Positions 1 to 7,589 are shown, counted from the first letter of the stretch. The stretch is DNA of 25,471 nt from Patescibacteria group bacterium (GCA_003545435.1 DPYI01000071.1:13145-38615), one strand, 5' to 3'. Notes: a model not told the origin generated them from the letters alone. A program made the numbers and translations.

Positions 1-1473
1 GCATACCTCGTATATGGGGAACCAAAAGAGATAAAAGATATAGATGGATTTGCCAAACGGGTAGCGGATATCGTCGCCGTTGATTATTCGAGCATTTCCT
101 CCCAATTGAAGGAACCGGGCCGGGTGTGGGTACCGATCCTTCATAAAGCGGTAAAAGATACGGTTGACCGGCTCAAAGCATTGAATGAAAAGGGATTGGG
201 ATTTGAACCGGAACCGAAACGGTATTATCCTGAAGCCTCCATGGCAGCACACTTTTTAGGTTTTGTCGGGCTTGATCAAAACGGTATGGACCGCGGGTAT
301 TTCGGATTGGAGGGATTTTATGACAGGGAACTGAAAGGAAAAGAGGGGTCTCTCCAAATAGAAAAAGACGTTCAGGGAAATCCGATTTTAATTGGGCAGA
401 CATACAGGGTTGATCCCCAGGACGGCAGAAACCTTATTGTGTGGGTTGACCGCTCGGTGCAGGCAATTGTCGAAAAAAGACTGAAGGACGGCATGGAAAA
501 ATACGGAGCCAAAGAGGGATCGGTCGTCGTTATGGATCCAAAAACAGGCGGAATAGTAGCGATGGCATCGCTCCCGTCCTACGATCCGAGAACGTATTTT
601 ACTTCGGAAAAAGGACAGTATATCAACCCCGTTGTCGGTAGTACGTATGAACCGGGTTCCACGTTTAAAGTGCTTATCATGGCAGCAGGGATTAATGAGA
701 AAGTCATTACCCCGACAACCACCATGGAAGAAACCGGTCCGGTTGAAGTATCCGGATACACCATCAGGACGTGGAACAACAAATATAACGGAACGGTTGC
801 CATGACGGATGTATTGGTGCATTCGTCCAACGTAGGCATGGTGTATGTATCTCAAAAACTGGGAAAAGAAAAACTTCTGTCTAGTCTGAAGAATTTCGGA
901 TTAGGAAAACCGACAAATGTGGATCTGGAGGATGAAAGCGCACCACAACTTCGTGAGGATAAGGAGTGGCGGGATATTGATGTGGCTACCGCGTCATTTG
1001 GCCAAGGTATTGCCGTGACGCCTTTGCAAATGATACGGGCCGTATCAGCGATAGCCAACGGCGGGTCTCTTATGGAACCGCACGTAGTCAAAGCCATGGT
1101 TGATACAAACGGGAAAACAACGCAGGTTCCTCCAAAAAAAATCCGGCAGGTTATAACAAGAAAAACTGCGGAAGAGGTGACGGAAATGATGGTAGCGTCA
1201 GTAGAGCAGGGTGAGGCGAAATTTGCCAAACCCGCCGGGTACCGGATTGCAGGAAAAACTGGAACGGCGCAAATTCCCGTGGAAGGGCATTATGATGAGA
1301 CCAAAACCATCGCATCATTCGTCGGATTTGCGCCTGCTGACAATCCAAAATTCGTGATGCTGGTGACACTGCGCGAACCGTCCTCATCCCAATGGGGCTC
1401 CGAAACCGCAGCGCCCTTGTTTTTCAACATCGCGAAAGATTTGTTTCTTTACTACGGCATCGCACCGAAGTAG
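1..1473 (+). CDS. ftsI: FtsI/PBP2-type peptidoglycan D,D-transpeptidase (5'-truncated by window edge)
   Basis: Class B penicillin-binding protein that cross-links septal peptidoglycan outside the membrane. The frame is open from base 1, so the N-terminal membrane anchor lies upstream of the window; the TTG at 106 is only an internal codon. Counting codons from base 1, the dimerisation domain is followed by the transpeptidase domain with all three catalytic motifs: STFK with nucleophile Ser220, SSN at 275-277, and KTGT at 419-422. The C terminus (…LFLYYGIAPK) looks complete and ends in TAG. A division-specific FtsI is favoured over an elongation PBP2 because the gene lies in a mur/fts cluster, but without the N terminus that choice is inferred. 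The family assignment is secure. Confidence 0.93.
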   Translation, partial: AYLVYGEPKEIKDIDGFAKRVADIVAVDYSSISSQLKEPGRVWVPILHKAVKDTVDRLKALNEKGLGFEPEPKRYYPEASMAAHFLGFVGLDQNGMDRGYFGLEGFYDRELKGKEGSLQIEKDVQGNPILIGQTYRVDPQDGRNLIVWVDRSVQAIVEKRLKDGMEKYGAKEGSVVVMDPKTGGIVAMASLPSYDPRTYFTSEKGQYINPVVGSTYEPGSTFKVLIMAAGINEKVITPTTTMEETGPVEVSGYTIRTWNNKYNGTVAMTDVLVHSSNVGMVYVSQKLGKEKLLSSLKNFGLGKPTNVDLEDESAPQLREDKEWRDIDVATASFGQGIAVTPLQMIRAVSAIANGGSLMEPHVVKAMVDTNGKTTQVPPKKIRQVITRKTAEEVTEMMVASVEQGEAKFAKPAGYRIAGKTGTAQIPVEGHYDETKTIASFVGFAPADNPKFVMLVTLREPSSSQWGSETAAPLFFNIAKDLFLYYGIAPK

Positions 1474-1483
1474 ACCTATAATG

Positions 1484-1512
1484 TTGACTAGATCTCTCTT
1501 TTCCTTTATACT
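1484..1512 (+). promoter_or_regulatory. Sigma70-type promoter for the 1523 gene
   Basis: TTGACT (1484-1489), a 17-bp spacer and TATACT (1507-1512). The predicted start of transcription is near 1519, leaving about 4 nt before the ATG at 1523. The 15-mer CCTATAATGTTGACT (1475-1489) recurs exactly at 2238-2252 before the next gene. Confidence 0.7.
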
Positions 1513-1522
1513 ATCTTTCTCT

Positions 1523-2083
1523 ATGGCTAATGAAACAGAACTAAAAATCGGCAGGGGAAGCAGAGTATCAACATGGAGAATAGATCCTTTTCCTTTTGAT
1601 GGGGAAGGTCAACTTATCCAATCTCTACAGACTGTATTACCTGACGTTCTTACCGAATGTCACCCGTTTTTGAAACGAGCGGAAGTAGAAGTCAAATTTC
1701 CTGATGATGTGGGGGATTTATTTTTTGAGACGGATGGGAGGTATAGCAATATTGGAAAAGCTTTTTTCAATGAAGAAGAAGGACAGCCATTACATCTAGA
1801 GATTATAATCTCTCGTATAGAATTATTTCGAAATCAGCATAAGGATCCTAGAACAGCTCCCAATATATCGGCTTTAGGAACGATTCTTCACGAATTGTTT
1901 GATGCAGATAGAAATATAAAAGCAAGGGAAATGAGACAGAGATTGGATATACCTCGAGATCCACGAGGACACATAGATAGCGAATGGGAAAAAATTTCAA
2001 ACGAAAGAGCATTACGGGCTGTTGAGCGTATATACGGACCTCATTATAAATTCGAACACGGAGATGTATTGACTTTAAGATAA
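1523..2083 (+). CDS. Hypothetical protein with an HELFD motif
   Basis: Not recognised. The ATG at 1523 (MANETELKIG…) is chosen over the in-frame ATG at 1481, because 1481 lies upstream of a consensus promoter whose -10 box is at 1507-1512. The product is 186 residues, charged, with no signal peptide or membrane segment. A segment reading ALGTILHELFDADRNIKARE carries His-Glu and a nearby Asp, which recalls metal-binding HExx(x)D patterns, but there is no full HExxH motif, so no enzymatic role is claimed. The gene and the next one separate ftsI from the murE-like gene, look more AT-rich than the mur genes, and have their own promoters, which suggests an inserted accessory segment. Confidence 0.7.
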   Translation: MANETELKIGRGSRVSTWRIDPFPFDGEGQLIQSLQTVLPDVLTECHPFLKRAEVEVKFPDDVGDLFFETDGRYSNIGKAFFNEEEGQPLHLEIIISRIELFRNQHKDPRTAPNISALGTILHELFDADRNIKAREMRQRLDIPRDPRGHIDSEWEKISNERALRAVERIYGPHYKFEHGDVLTLR

Positions 2084-2122
2084 TAGGAAGTTAGCCCTTG
2101 ATTAATCACGGAGAACATAGAT

Positions 2123-2132
2123 TTGCTATAAT
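2123..2132 (+). promoter_or_regulatory. Orphan extended -10 box (TTGCTATAAT)
   Basis: TTGCTATAAT contains TGC immediately before TATAAT, an extended -10. The same 10-mer precedes the murE-like gene (2881-2890) and murC (5160-5169). Here no gene starts close behind it; the only ATG (2137) opens an 18-codon frame. A hairpin-forming palindrome follows at 2142-2164. Confidence 0.4.
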
Positions 2133-2141
2133 TGCTATGTT

Positions 2142-2164
2142 CTACACACACCTGGTGTGTGTAG
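2142..2164. repeat. Perfect 11-bp inverted repeat with 1-nt centre
   Basis: CTACACACACC and GGTGTGTGTAG flank a single T (2153). Related TGTGTAG/GTGTGTA units follow directly to about 2178. It lies 10 bp downstream of an extended -10 box, so it could be an operator or the 5' hairpin of a short transcript. No U-rich tract follows it, so it does not look like a terminator. Confidence 0.6.
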
Positions 2165-2246
2165 TGTGTAGGTGTGTAATAATCCTAAAATAATACTTCT
2201 GTAAATAGCTATTCCCTATGAATAATTGCGAAATAAGCCTATAATG

Positions 2247-2275
2247 TTGACTTTGGTTCTCAATTTATTTATAAT
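2247..2275 (+). promoter_or_regulatory. Sigma70-type promoter for the 2282 gene
   Basis: TTGACT (2247-2252), a 17-bp spacer and a perfect TATAAT (2270-2275). The predicted start of transcription coincides with the ATG at 2282, so the mRNA should be leaderless. It shares the 15-mer CCTATAATGTTGACT with the 1484 promoter. Confidence 0.75.
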
Positions 2276-2281
2276 ACCTGC

Positions 2282-2788
2282 ATGAAAAATGAGAGGGAAG
2301 TGAATTTATCTACAGTAACATGCCATCAAGACGGTAACCATTGTATTTTTTATGCTGCTCAAGATGCGAACATATACTTTAACAGACAAGGACTATCTTC
2401 AGGCATTAGAGATGAATTACAAATCAAAGTCGAACAAACAGAAGAAAGATTTTTAGAAGCAAGTGTCATTTTTGCACTTGAAATATTAGATAAAAATCGG
2501 ATTACTTCTTCGGGTATATTTTGCGCATATGAAAATGCTCAAGAATTGGAGCAGTCTCCCATTGTAAGGAACAAAGGCATTCCAATAACTCCAATGGAGA
2601 CTACAAAAGGCCTCATTGCTCCTGAGCCTCTCATTCTAATAGTAGCTGATGAAAATGGAGGAAATCCTCATATGTGGTTTTGTCGTGATAATGATATGTG
2701 GGAAAATGAACGTCAAAAGCACATGGAAGAAACAAATGAGATTGTTGCGATAATTACCTTGAAGCGTAAAAATTTCTGGCAGAGATAG
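2282..2788 (+). CDS. Hypothetical protein, 168 aa
   Basis: Not recognised. The 168-residue product (MKNEREVNLSTV…) has no membrane segment or signal peptide. The central part alternates hydrophobic and charged stretches, for example EPLILIVADENGG. The ATG at 2282 is supported by a consensus promoter ending 6 nt upstream. Like its neighbour at 1523 it is an independent AT-rich unit sharing a 15-bp promoter-upstream sequence, so the two may be co-regulated or acquired together. A murE-specific -10 follows downstream, so this gene is probably not needed for expression of the mur genes. Confidence 0.7.
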   Translation: MKNEREVNLSTVTCHQDGNHCIFYAAQDANIYFNRQGLSSGIRDELQIKVEQTEERFLEASVIFALEILDKNRITSSGIFCAYENAQELEQSPIVRNKGIPITPMETTKGLIAPEPLILIVADENGGNPHMWFCRDNDMWENERQKHMEETNEIVAIITLKRKNFWQR

Positions 2789-2880
2789 CAATTATTCAGA
2801 TAGATGCTTGAGGATTAATCTTGAAAACAAACTTCTTCATGATCCTATTTATTGCTCAAATATTAAAAAACGAAATTTAT

Positions 2881-2890
2881 TTGCTATAAT
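2881..2890 (+). promoter_or_regulatory. Extended -10 promoter of the murE-like gene
   Basis: TTGCTATAAT has an extended -10, with TATAAT at 2885-2890. The ATG at 2898 lies 7 nt behind it, at the expected transcription start. I see no good -35. This geometry decides the murE start. Confidence 0.65.
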
Positions 2891-2897
2891 CGAATAT

Positions 2898-4073
2898 ATG
2901 ATTCGTACGGTTAAGAATGTTTACCATCTCCTCACTGGTATTATTTCTCTTCTTTGGTTCAGGTTTCCGGGGAGAGAATTGACAGTCATCGGCGTCACCG
3001 GGACGGACGGGAAAACGACGACGACGACCCTTATTTACCACATCCTCAAAAAAGCAGGGATTCAGGCATCTATGATTACGTCCGTTCATGCAGTGGTTGC
3101 AGGCAAAACATACGATACGGGATTCCATGTAACGACACCGAACGCATTTTATATACAGAAATACCTCCGGGAAGCGGTTGATCACGGAGATACGCATATG
3201 GCATTGGAAGTCACATCCCACGGTATTGATCAGCATCGGGTGTTTGGTATTCCGTTTCGGGTGGGGGTCATCACGAATGTGACCCATGAGCATCTGGACT
3301 GGCACGGAACATTTACCCAATATTTAAAGACAAAAATGTCCCTTTTGGAACAGTCGCATATTGCCATCGTCAATATGGACGATAAGAATGTATATGCTCA
3401 AGGACTAAAGCTCCTTACAAAAAATTCCGTCATAACGTATGGAATGAATAAGGATGCAGATGTAACTCCAAAAACATTTCCGTTTACGACAAAACTTCCG
3501 GGAGTTTTCAATCAATACAATTGTTTAGCTGCGATAGGAGCAGCAAAGGCACTTTCTATAGATTCCGTAATAATTCGAAAGGCTGTTGCAGATTTTTCAG
3601 GTGTTACCGGAAGGATGGAAGTCATGTATAAAAAGGATTTTACGGTGATCGTGGATTTTGCCCACACGCCTAACGCCATTACCCAGGTTCTTTCAACCGT
3701 CCGGCCGATAGTTAAAGGAAGCCTGATCCATGTATTCGGATCTGCCGGGCTTCGCGATCCTTTTAAACGGCCCCTCATGGGAAAAGCATCATCTGAATTT
3801 GCCGACATGATTGTTCTTACGGAAGAAGATTACCGGACCGAAGAATTGGAAACAATCATGGATGAAATTCAAAAAGGAATTTCTCCAAAAAAAGAAGTTC
3901 ATAGGATACCAAATCGGACTCAGGCAATACGGTTTGCCATAGAAAAAGCTAAAAAAGGAGACCTGGTTATCTTTACCGGCAAAGGGCATGAAAAAAGTTT
4001 GTGCAGAGGGACTACGGAATATCCCTGGAGCGACCAAGAGGAAGTGAGAAAGATACTCCAAAACATCTCGTAA
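2898..4073 (+). CDS. murE: MurE-like Mur ligase lacking the N-terminal UDP-binding domain
   Basis: ATP-dependent Mur ligase, probably adding the third amino acid to UDP-MurNAc-L-Ala-D-Glu in the cytoplasm. The ATG at 2898 follows a TATAAT by 7 nt, and an earlier in-frame start would lie upstream of that promoter. The product is 391 residues. A hydrophobic helix (about 8-21) leads directly to the ATP loop GTDGKTT at 35-41, where canonical MurE has roughly a hundred residues of UDP-binding domain. Downstream are the MEVTSHG segment, the second ligase domain (FSGVTGRME, DFAHTPNA) and the C-terminal domain ending in FTGKGHEK. At the place of the meso-diaminopimelate motif DNPR the sequence reads EDYR (310-313), so substrate specificity is uncertain. 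Another Mur-ligase-fold role is possible; MurE-like is the best fit. Confidence 0.85.
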   Translation: MIRTVKNVYHLLTGIISLLWFRFPGRELTVIGVTGTDGKTTTTTLIYHILKKAGIQASMITSVHAVVAGKTYDTGFHVTTPNAFYIQKYLREAVDHGDTHMALEVTSHGIDQHRVFGIPFRVGVITNVTHEHLDWHGTFTQYLKTKMSLLEQSHIAIVNMDDKNVYAQGLKLLTKNSVITYGMNKDADVTPKTFPFTTKLPGVFNQYNCLAAIGAAKALSIDSVIIRKAVADFSGVTGRMEVMYKKDFTVIVDFAHTPNAITQVLSTVRPIVKGSLIHVFGSAGLRDPFKRPLMGKASSEFADMIVLTEEDYRTEELETIMDEIQKGISPKKEVHRIPNRTQAIRFAIEKAKKGDLVIFTGKGHEKSLCRGTTEYPWSDQEEVRKILQNIS

Positions 4074-4076
4074 CAA

Positions 4077-4214
4077 TAATTTTTATAGTATCTAAATCCA
4101 AAATTCGAATATCGAAATCCGAAATAATTTTTAAATTCTAAATTCGAATATTTAAAACATTTTTATTTTGAATTTTTTATTTGTTTCGGAATTCGTGCTT
4201 CGTGCTTCGAATTT
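4077..4214. repeat. AT-rich intergenic repeat between murE and pgeF
   Basis: Low-complexity, TTCGAA-rich DNA. AAATTCGAATAT occurs twice (4101-4112 and 4140-4151), CGTGCTT is tandem at 4194-4207, and AATTCG/CGAATT flank that tandem as an inverted pair. No gene or clear promoter is seen. It could fold into hairpins in a murE-pgeF transcript. Confidence 0.5.
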
Positions 4215-5066
4215 ATGTATAAAACTATCCAAGACATTTATCAATCATCCTTATTTAATCTTCCGGAATTAGTTCATGGATTCTCTACGAGACGCTTCGG
4301 AGACATGAGGAATAAGAAAAAACGAAATGCATTTTTATCTGCATTAGGAATCAGTGAAGAATCTCTGGTTTGGCAGGAACAGGTTCATAGAGATGCAATT
4401 CATATTGTTGCTGATGCTGATCGAGGAAAGACTATTCGTGGTGTTGATGGAATGGTCTACTGTCATTCCGGCACAAGAGACGGAATCCAGAGAATAAATA
4501 TAGATTCCTGCTTTCCTGCCCGCAATGCCTTCAGCATAGCTGATGCAGGCGGGCGCAGGAATGACAATCTTGCTACTGGATTACCACGTCAATTTAACGA
4601 AAAGTCAATAATTCTTTCCGTTCACACTGCTGACTGTGTTCCATTACTAGCTGTTGATCCAGTAGCAAATGTTATTGCTGTAGCACACGCCGGATGGAAA
4701 GGAACAGTATCTCATATCGGATTCAAGCTCATTAAGAAAATGGAACTGTTGGGGTCGAAGGTACAAAATATTCGTGTCGTTATCGGCCCTCGGATTGGCG
4801 GATGCTGTTATGAAATTGACAAAAAACGTGCGGATGTGTTCCGCAATGAATTTCCAGGATCAGATGTGATAGAAGAAAAAGACGGAAAGCTTTTTGCTGA
4901 TATCGGAAAGGCAAATTATCTTGATCTGATTGCTTCGGGCATCCAACTCAACCATGTAGATTTTCATCCATCCCTTTGCACGTACTGCATGAAAGATGAT
5001 TTCTATTCCTTCCGCAGAAGCGGAAAGCCGTTAGAGGGAGAAATAATAGGAGTCATAGGATTTTAA
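4215..5066 (+). CDS. pgeF: PgeF/YfiH (laccase-domain) cytoplasmic amidase carrying an in-frame palindromic insertion
   Basis: CNF1/YfiH-fold protein. The E. coli homologue PgeF is a peptidoglycan editing enzyme that hydrolyses wrongly made UDP-MurNAc-L-Ser, which suits its place directly before murC. Likely metal/catalytic residues are His58 (QVHRD), Cys141 (HTADC) and His158 (AHAGWKG). GPRIGGCCYEI and CTYCMKDDFYSFRRSG are the later family motifs. The Cys-His spacing (17) is normal, but His58 to Cys141 is 83 residues, against about 36 as I recall for E. coli. The excess coincides with a 106-bp palindromic element (4461-4566) translated as residues of roughly 83-118. The frame stays open, so the protein may still work. 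The ATG at 4215 lacks a Shine-Dalgarno sequence. Confidence 0.88.
   Translation: MYKTIQDIYQSSLFNLPELVHGFSTRRFGDMRNKKKRNAFLSALGISEESLVWQEQVHRDAIHIVADADRGKTIRGVDGMVYCHSGTRDGIQRINIDSCFPARNAFSIADAGGRRNDNLATGLPRQFNEKSIILSVHTADCVPLLAVDPVANVIAVAHAGWKGTVSHIGFKLIKKMELLGSKVQNIRVVIGPRIGGCCYEIDKKRADVFRNEFPGSDVIEEKDGKLFADIGKANYLDLIASGIQLNHVDFHPSLCTYCMKDDFYSFRRSGKPLEGEIIGVIGF
4461..4566. repeat. REP/MITE-like palindromic element inserted in the pgeF coding sequence
   Basis: The ends are perfect 9-bp inverted repeats, TGTCATTCC (4461-4469) and GGAATGACA (4558-4566). Inside are a GGAATC/GATTCC pair and a nested hairpin around CCTGCCCGC and GGCGGGC. The ends match the common bacterial TCATTCC…GGAATGA repeat type. 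It adds CHSGTRDGIQ… to PgeF without breaking the frame. I could not identify a target-site duplication. Confidence 0.8.
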
Positions 5067-5093
5067 ATACGTAGTGATACTTGTTAAAAACAT

Positions 5094-5123
5094 ATGGTAC
5101 TATGTTTCGAAACATAGTACCAT
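5094..5123. repeat. Perfect 30-bp palindrome upstream of murC
   Basis: Two 15-base arms, ATGGTACTATGTTTC and its exact complement, meet without a spacer. It lies 27 bp after the pgeF stop and 40 bp before the murC -10 box. No T-run follows, so an operator or DNA-protein site is likelier than a terminator. Confidence 0.75.
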
Positions 5124-5128
5124 CAGGT

Positions 5129-5147
5129 TTACGTAACGATTACGTAA
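5129..5147. promoter_or_regulatory. Twin TTACGTAA sites over the murC -35 region
   Basis: The 8-bp palindrome TTACGTAA occurs at 5129-5136 and 5140-5147, centres 11 bp apart (about one helical turn). The second covers where a -35 would stand for the -10 at 5164. A related TACGTAGTGAT lies at 5069-5079. The arrangement suggests two dimers on one DNA face; the regulator is unknown. Confidence 0.45.
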
Positions 5148-5159
5148 TGATCCCTGAAC

Positions 5160-5169
5160 TTGCTATAAT
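5160..5169 (+). promoter_or_regulatory. Extended -10 promoter of murC
   Basis: TTGCTATAAT, with TATAAT at 5164-5169. The murC ATG (5176) is 7 nt after its last base, the expected transcription start, so the mRNA should be leaderless. Confidence 0.65.
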
Positions 5170-5175
5170 ATCCCT

Positions 5176-6600
5176 ATGGATATTCATGCGTCAAAGCTCC
5201 GTTTTATCCACTTTGTCGGTATCAAGGGAGTTGCGATGACAGCTCTTGCCATTTACTGCAAAGAAAAAAGGATGACAGTGACAGGATCGGATGTAGAAGA
5301 GGATTTTCCGACCAAAGAATCGTTGGAAAAGAACGGAATTGTTCCGTATAAAGGATTTTCAGCTGATCATCTCAACCTAGTAAACAAACCGGATTTGGTT
5401 GTTTTTACCGGCGCCCACGGTGGATGCGACAACATTGAAGCAGTTACGGCAAAAAGACTCGGCATTGAAATAATGCCCCACGGGAGGGCACTCGGATTTT
5501 TTATGGACGGATCCGTCCAGGTGTCCGTTGCCGGAAGCCATGGGAAAACGACAACGAGCGCCATGATAGCAACAATCTTTTCAAACAGCCACAAAGATCC
5601 ATCGTATGCTATTGGGTGCGGCGATATCCGTGGATTAGGATACGCCGGGCATTTCGGAAAAGGCAGGGAATTTATCGCGGAAGCTGACGAGTATGTGACG
5701 GATCCGACCCATGACCCCACGCCCCGGTTTTTGTGGCAAAGACCGCACGTTCTGGTTGTCACAAACATCGATTATGACCATCCGGACGTATACAAAAGCC
5801 TTGACCAGGTGAAAAATGCGTTCATTTCCTTAAAAGACCAGGAAGAAGGAATTGCCGTGACCATTGTGAACGCTGATGATCCAAACAGCAGCCTTCTTTT
5901 ACACGGAAAAGAGATACTGACATACGGTTTTTCCGGGTCTTCGGACTTTCGCATTACGAATGTAACATATCAGCAGGGGAAAACTATATTTGAAGGGTCC
6001 CTCCGGGGGATGGCAATCGAGCCGTTTGCTCTCCGGGTCCCGGGCAAACATAACGTGCTGAATGCAGCTGCTGCAATCTGCGCCTGCTATTCTTTAGGAA
6101 TTTCATGGGAAGATATTCTTCACGGCATTTCTCTATTTGAAGGAACAAAACGGCGGTTTGAATTGATCGGAGAGTCAGCAAACGTCACCGTATTTGATGA
6201 TTATGCGCATCATCCGCGTGAGATTGAAGCAACGCTTGAGGGAATACGCCTGTGGTATCCCCATACCCGTATTATTACCATATTTCAGCCTCACACATTT
6301 TCCCGGACCAAAGCACTTTTTTCCCAATTCGGGACGTGTTTTACAAAAAGCGATATCGTTTGTATTGCTGATATATACGCCTCTGCAAGGGAACAGGAGA
6401 ATTTAGGAGTGACAAGCAAAATTTTAGTTGAAGAGATATCCAAACACCAGAAAGATGTATATTATGTAAAGGATCTGGGAGGGACCATCACATTTTTGAA
6501 AAAACATAAAAAAGAAGGCGACATAATCCTTTGCATGGGAGCCGGAGATATTTATGGGTGGGGAAACAGAATTGTTCAGGAGTTAAGAGTTAGGAGTTAA
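5176..6600 (+). CDS. murC: UDP-N-acetylmuramate--L-alanine ligase
   Basis: Cytoplasmic ATP-dependent ligase adding L-Ala to UDP-MurNAc. The 474-residue length is normal. The N-terminal domain opens with HFVGIKGVAMTALA (the family's HFxGIGGxGM) and the G-S-D turn. The ATP loop GSHGKTT is at 120-126, the ligase-metal region includes EADEYV, and the MurC/Mpl signature FDDYAHHPREI and FQPHTFSRT follow. MurC is preferred over Mpl because murB and murA follow immediately. The start at 5176 is set by the -10 box 6 nt upstream. The 3' end contains GAGTTA three times near 6580-6600, overlapping the stop, and murB starts 5 nt later, so the two are co-transcribed. Confidence 0.95.
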   Translation: MDIHASKLRFIHFVGIKGVAMTALAIYCKEKRMTVTGSDVEEDFPTKESLEKNGIVPYKGFSADHLNLVNKPDLVVFTGAHGGCDNIEAVTAKRLGIEIMPHGRALGFFMDGSVQVSVAGSHGKTTTSAMIATIFSNSHKDPSYAIGCGDIRGLGYAGHFGKGREFIAEADEYVTDPTHDPTPRFLWQRPHVLVVTNIDYDHPDVYKSLDQVKNAFISLKDQEEGIAVTIVNADDPNSSLLLHGKEILTYGFSGSSDFRITNVTYQQGKTIFEGSLRGMAIEPFALRVPGKHNVLNAAAAICACYSLGISWEDILHGISLFEGTKRRFELIGESANVTVFDDYAHHPREIEATLEGIRLWYPHTRIITIFQPHTFSRTKALFSQFGTCFTKSDIVCIADIYASAREQENLGVTSKILVEEISKHQKDVYYVKDLGGTITFLKKHKKEGDIILCMGAGDIYGWGNRIVQELRVRS

Positions 6601-6605
6601 GATTT

Positions 6606-7589
6606 ATGAATACTGCATATGAGGAGTTGAAAAAGCAATTTAGGGACAGAATCAAAGAGCATGAATTACTCGCTCCGTACACAACGTATAAAGTGGGCGG
6701 ACCGGCGGATCTGTTTTTTACCACAGCAACAGCTGATGAGTTTGTGGAGATTGTTGTAGCTGTCCGAAAACTCGATATTCCGTTTTTCATTTTGGGCGGA
6801 GGATCTAACATTCTTATAGGCGACGGAGGATTTCGGGGATTGGTTATAAAAAACAATTCGTCCGGAATAACCATACGGGGAATGAAAGGGAAGGTAAAAG
6901 GAGACAATAAGGAAAGCCTGGTATTTGTAGAAGCGGATTCGGGAGTTCCCATGAACAAACTCGTTCGCTTTACGATAGAAGAAGGATTATCAGGACTGGA
7001 AATGCATTTGGGGCTTCCGGGATCCGTCGGCGGAGCTGTGTACATGAACTCCAAATGGACCAAACCCACTGGATCAGTCGGAGACAGACTGTACCAGGCA
7101 ACGATTATGACGCCGGCAGGCAAACTGAAAAACGTCAACCAGGATTATTTCAATTTTTCCTACGGAAAAAGCAGCCTTCAAAGAAGCGATGACATGTTGG
7201 TGAGCGTCGTTTTTGCGCTCAAACAGGAGAATAAAGATATGCTGTGGCAGCGGGCAAACGATAGCATAACGTATAGACGCGAAACACAACCGCAGGGAGT
7301 CCGGACAGCCGGATGCGTGTTTAAAAATATTTCATCTGCTGAGGCGCTGACTTGCGGGACACCGGATCACGCAACAAGCGCGGGATTTCTTTTGGATAAA
7401 TCCGGTTGCAAAGGAATGAAAGCAGGCGGAGCTGAAGTATCGACAGCGCACGCTAATTTTATTATTACTCACCAGGGAGCAAAAGCGTCCGATGTGATAA
7501 AATTAATAGGTATTATGAAGAAGAATGTGAAACAGAAATTCGGAGTAACGCTCAAAGAAGAAATTCAGATGATCGGAGAGTTTACCTAA
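6606..7589 (+). CDS. murB: UDP-N-acetylenolpyruvoylglucosamine reductase
   Basis: FAD-dependent reductase that turns the MurA product into UDP-MurNAc. The 327-residue protein has the FAD-binding motifs TTYKVGGPADL, GGGSNILIGDGGF and GLPGSVGGAVYMNS, then RTAGCVFKN and the C-terminal SAGFLLDKSGCKGMKAGGAEVS. In RTAGCVFKN the position of the usual proton-donating Ser is Cys237. The ATG at 6606 lies 5 nt behind the murC stop; an AGGAG is present but more distant than ideal (6590-6594). murA follows after 10 nt, so murC-murB-murA form one transcription unit. Confidence 0.95.
   Translation: MNTAYEELKKQFRDRIKEHELLAPYTTYKVGGPADLFFTTATADEFVEIVVAVRKLDIPFFILGGGSNILIGDGGFRGLVIKNNSSGITIRGMKGKVKGDNKESLVFVEADSGVPMNKLVRFTIEEGLSGLEMHLGLPGSVGGAVYMNSKWTKPTGSVGDRLYQATIMTPAGKLKNVNQDYFNFSYGKSSLQRSDDMLVSVVFALKQENKDMLWQRANDSITYRRETQPQGVRTAGCVFKNISSAEALTCGTPDHATSAGFLLDKSGCKGMKAGGAEVSTAHANFIITHQGAKASDVIKLIGIMKKNVKQKFGVTLKEEIQMIGEFT

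Noticed and set aside
106..1473. TTG at 106 as the start of the transpeptidase gene
   Set aside because: The frame is open and family-like back to base 1, so the gene is cut by the window edge.
5094..5123. 30-bp palindrome as the pgeF terminator
   Set aside because: No T-rich tract follows on either strand and the arms meet without a loop.
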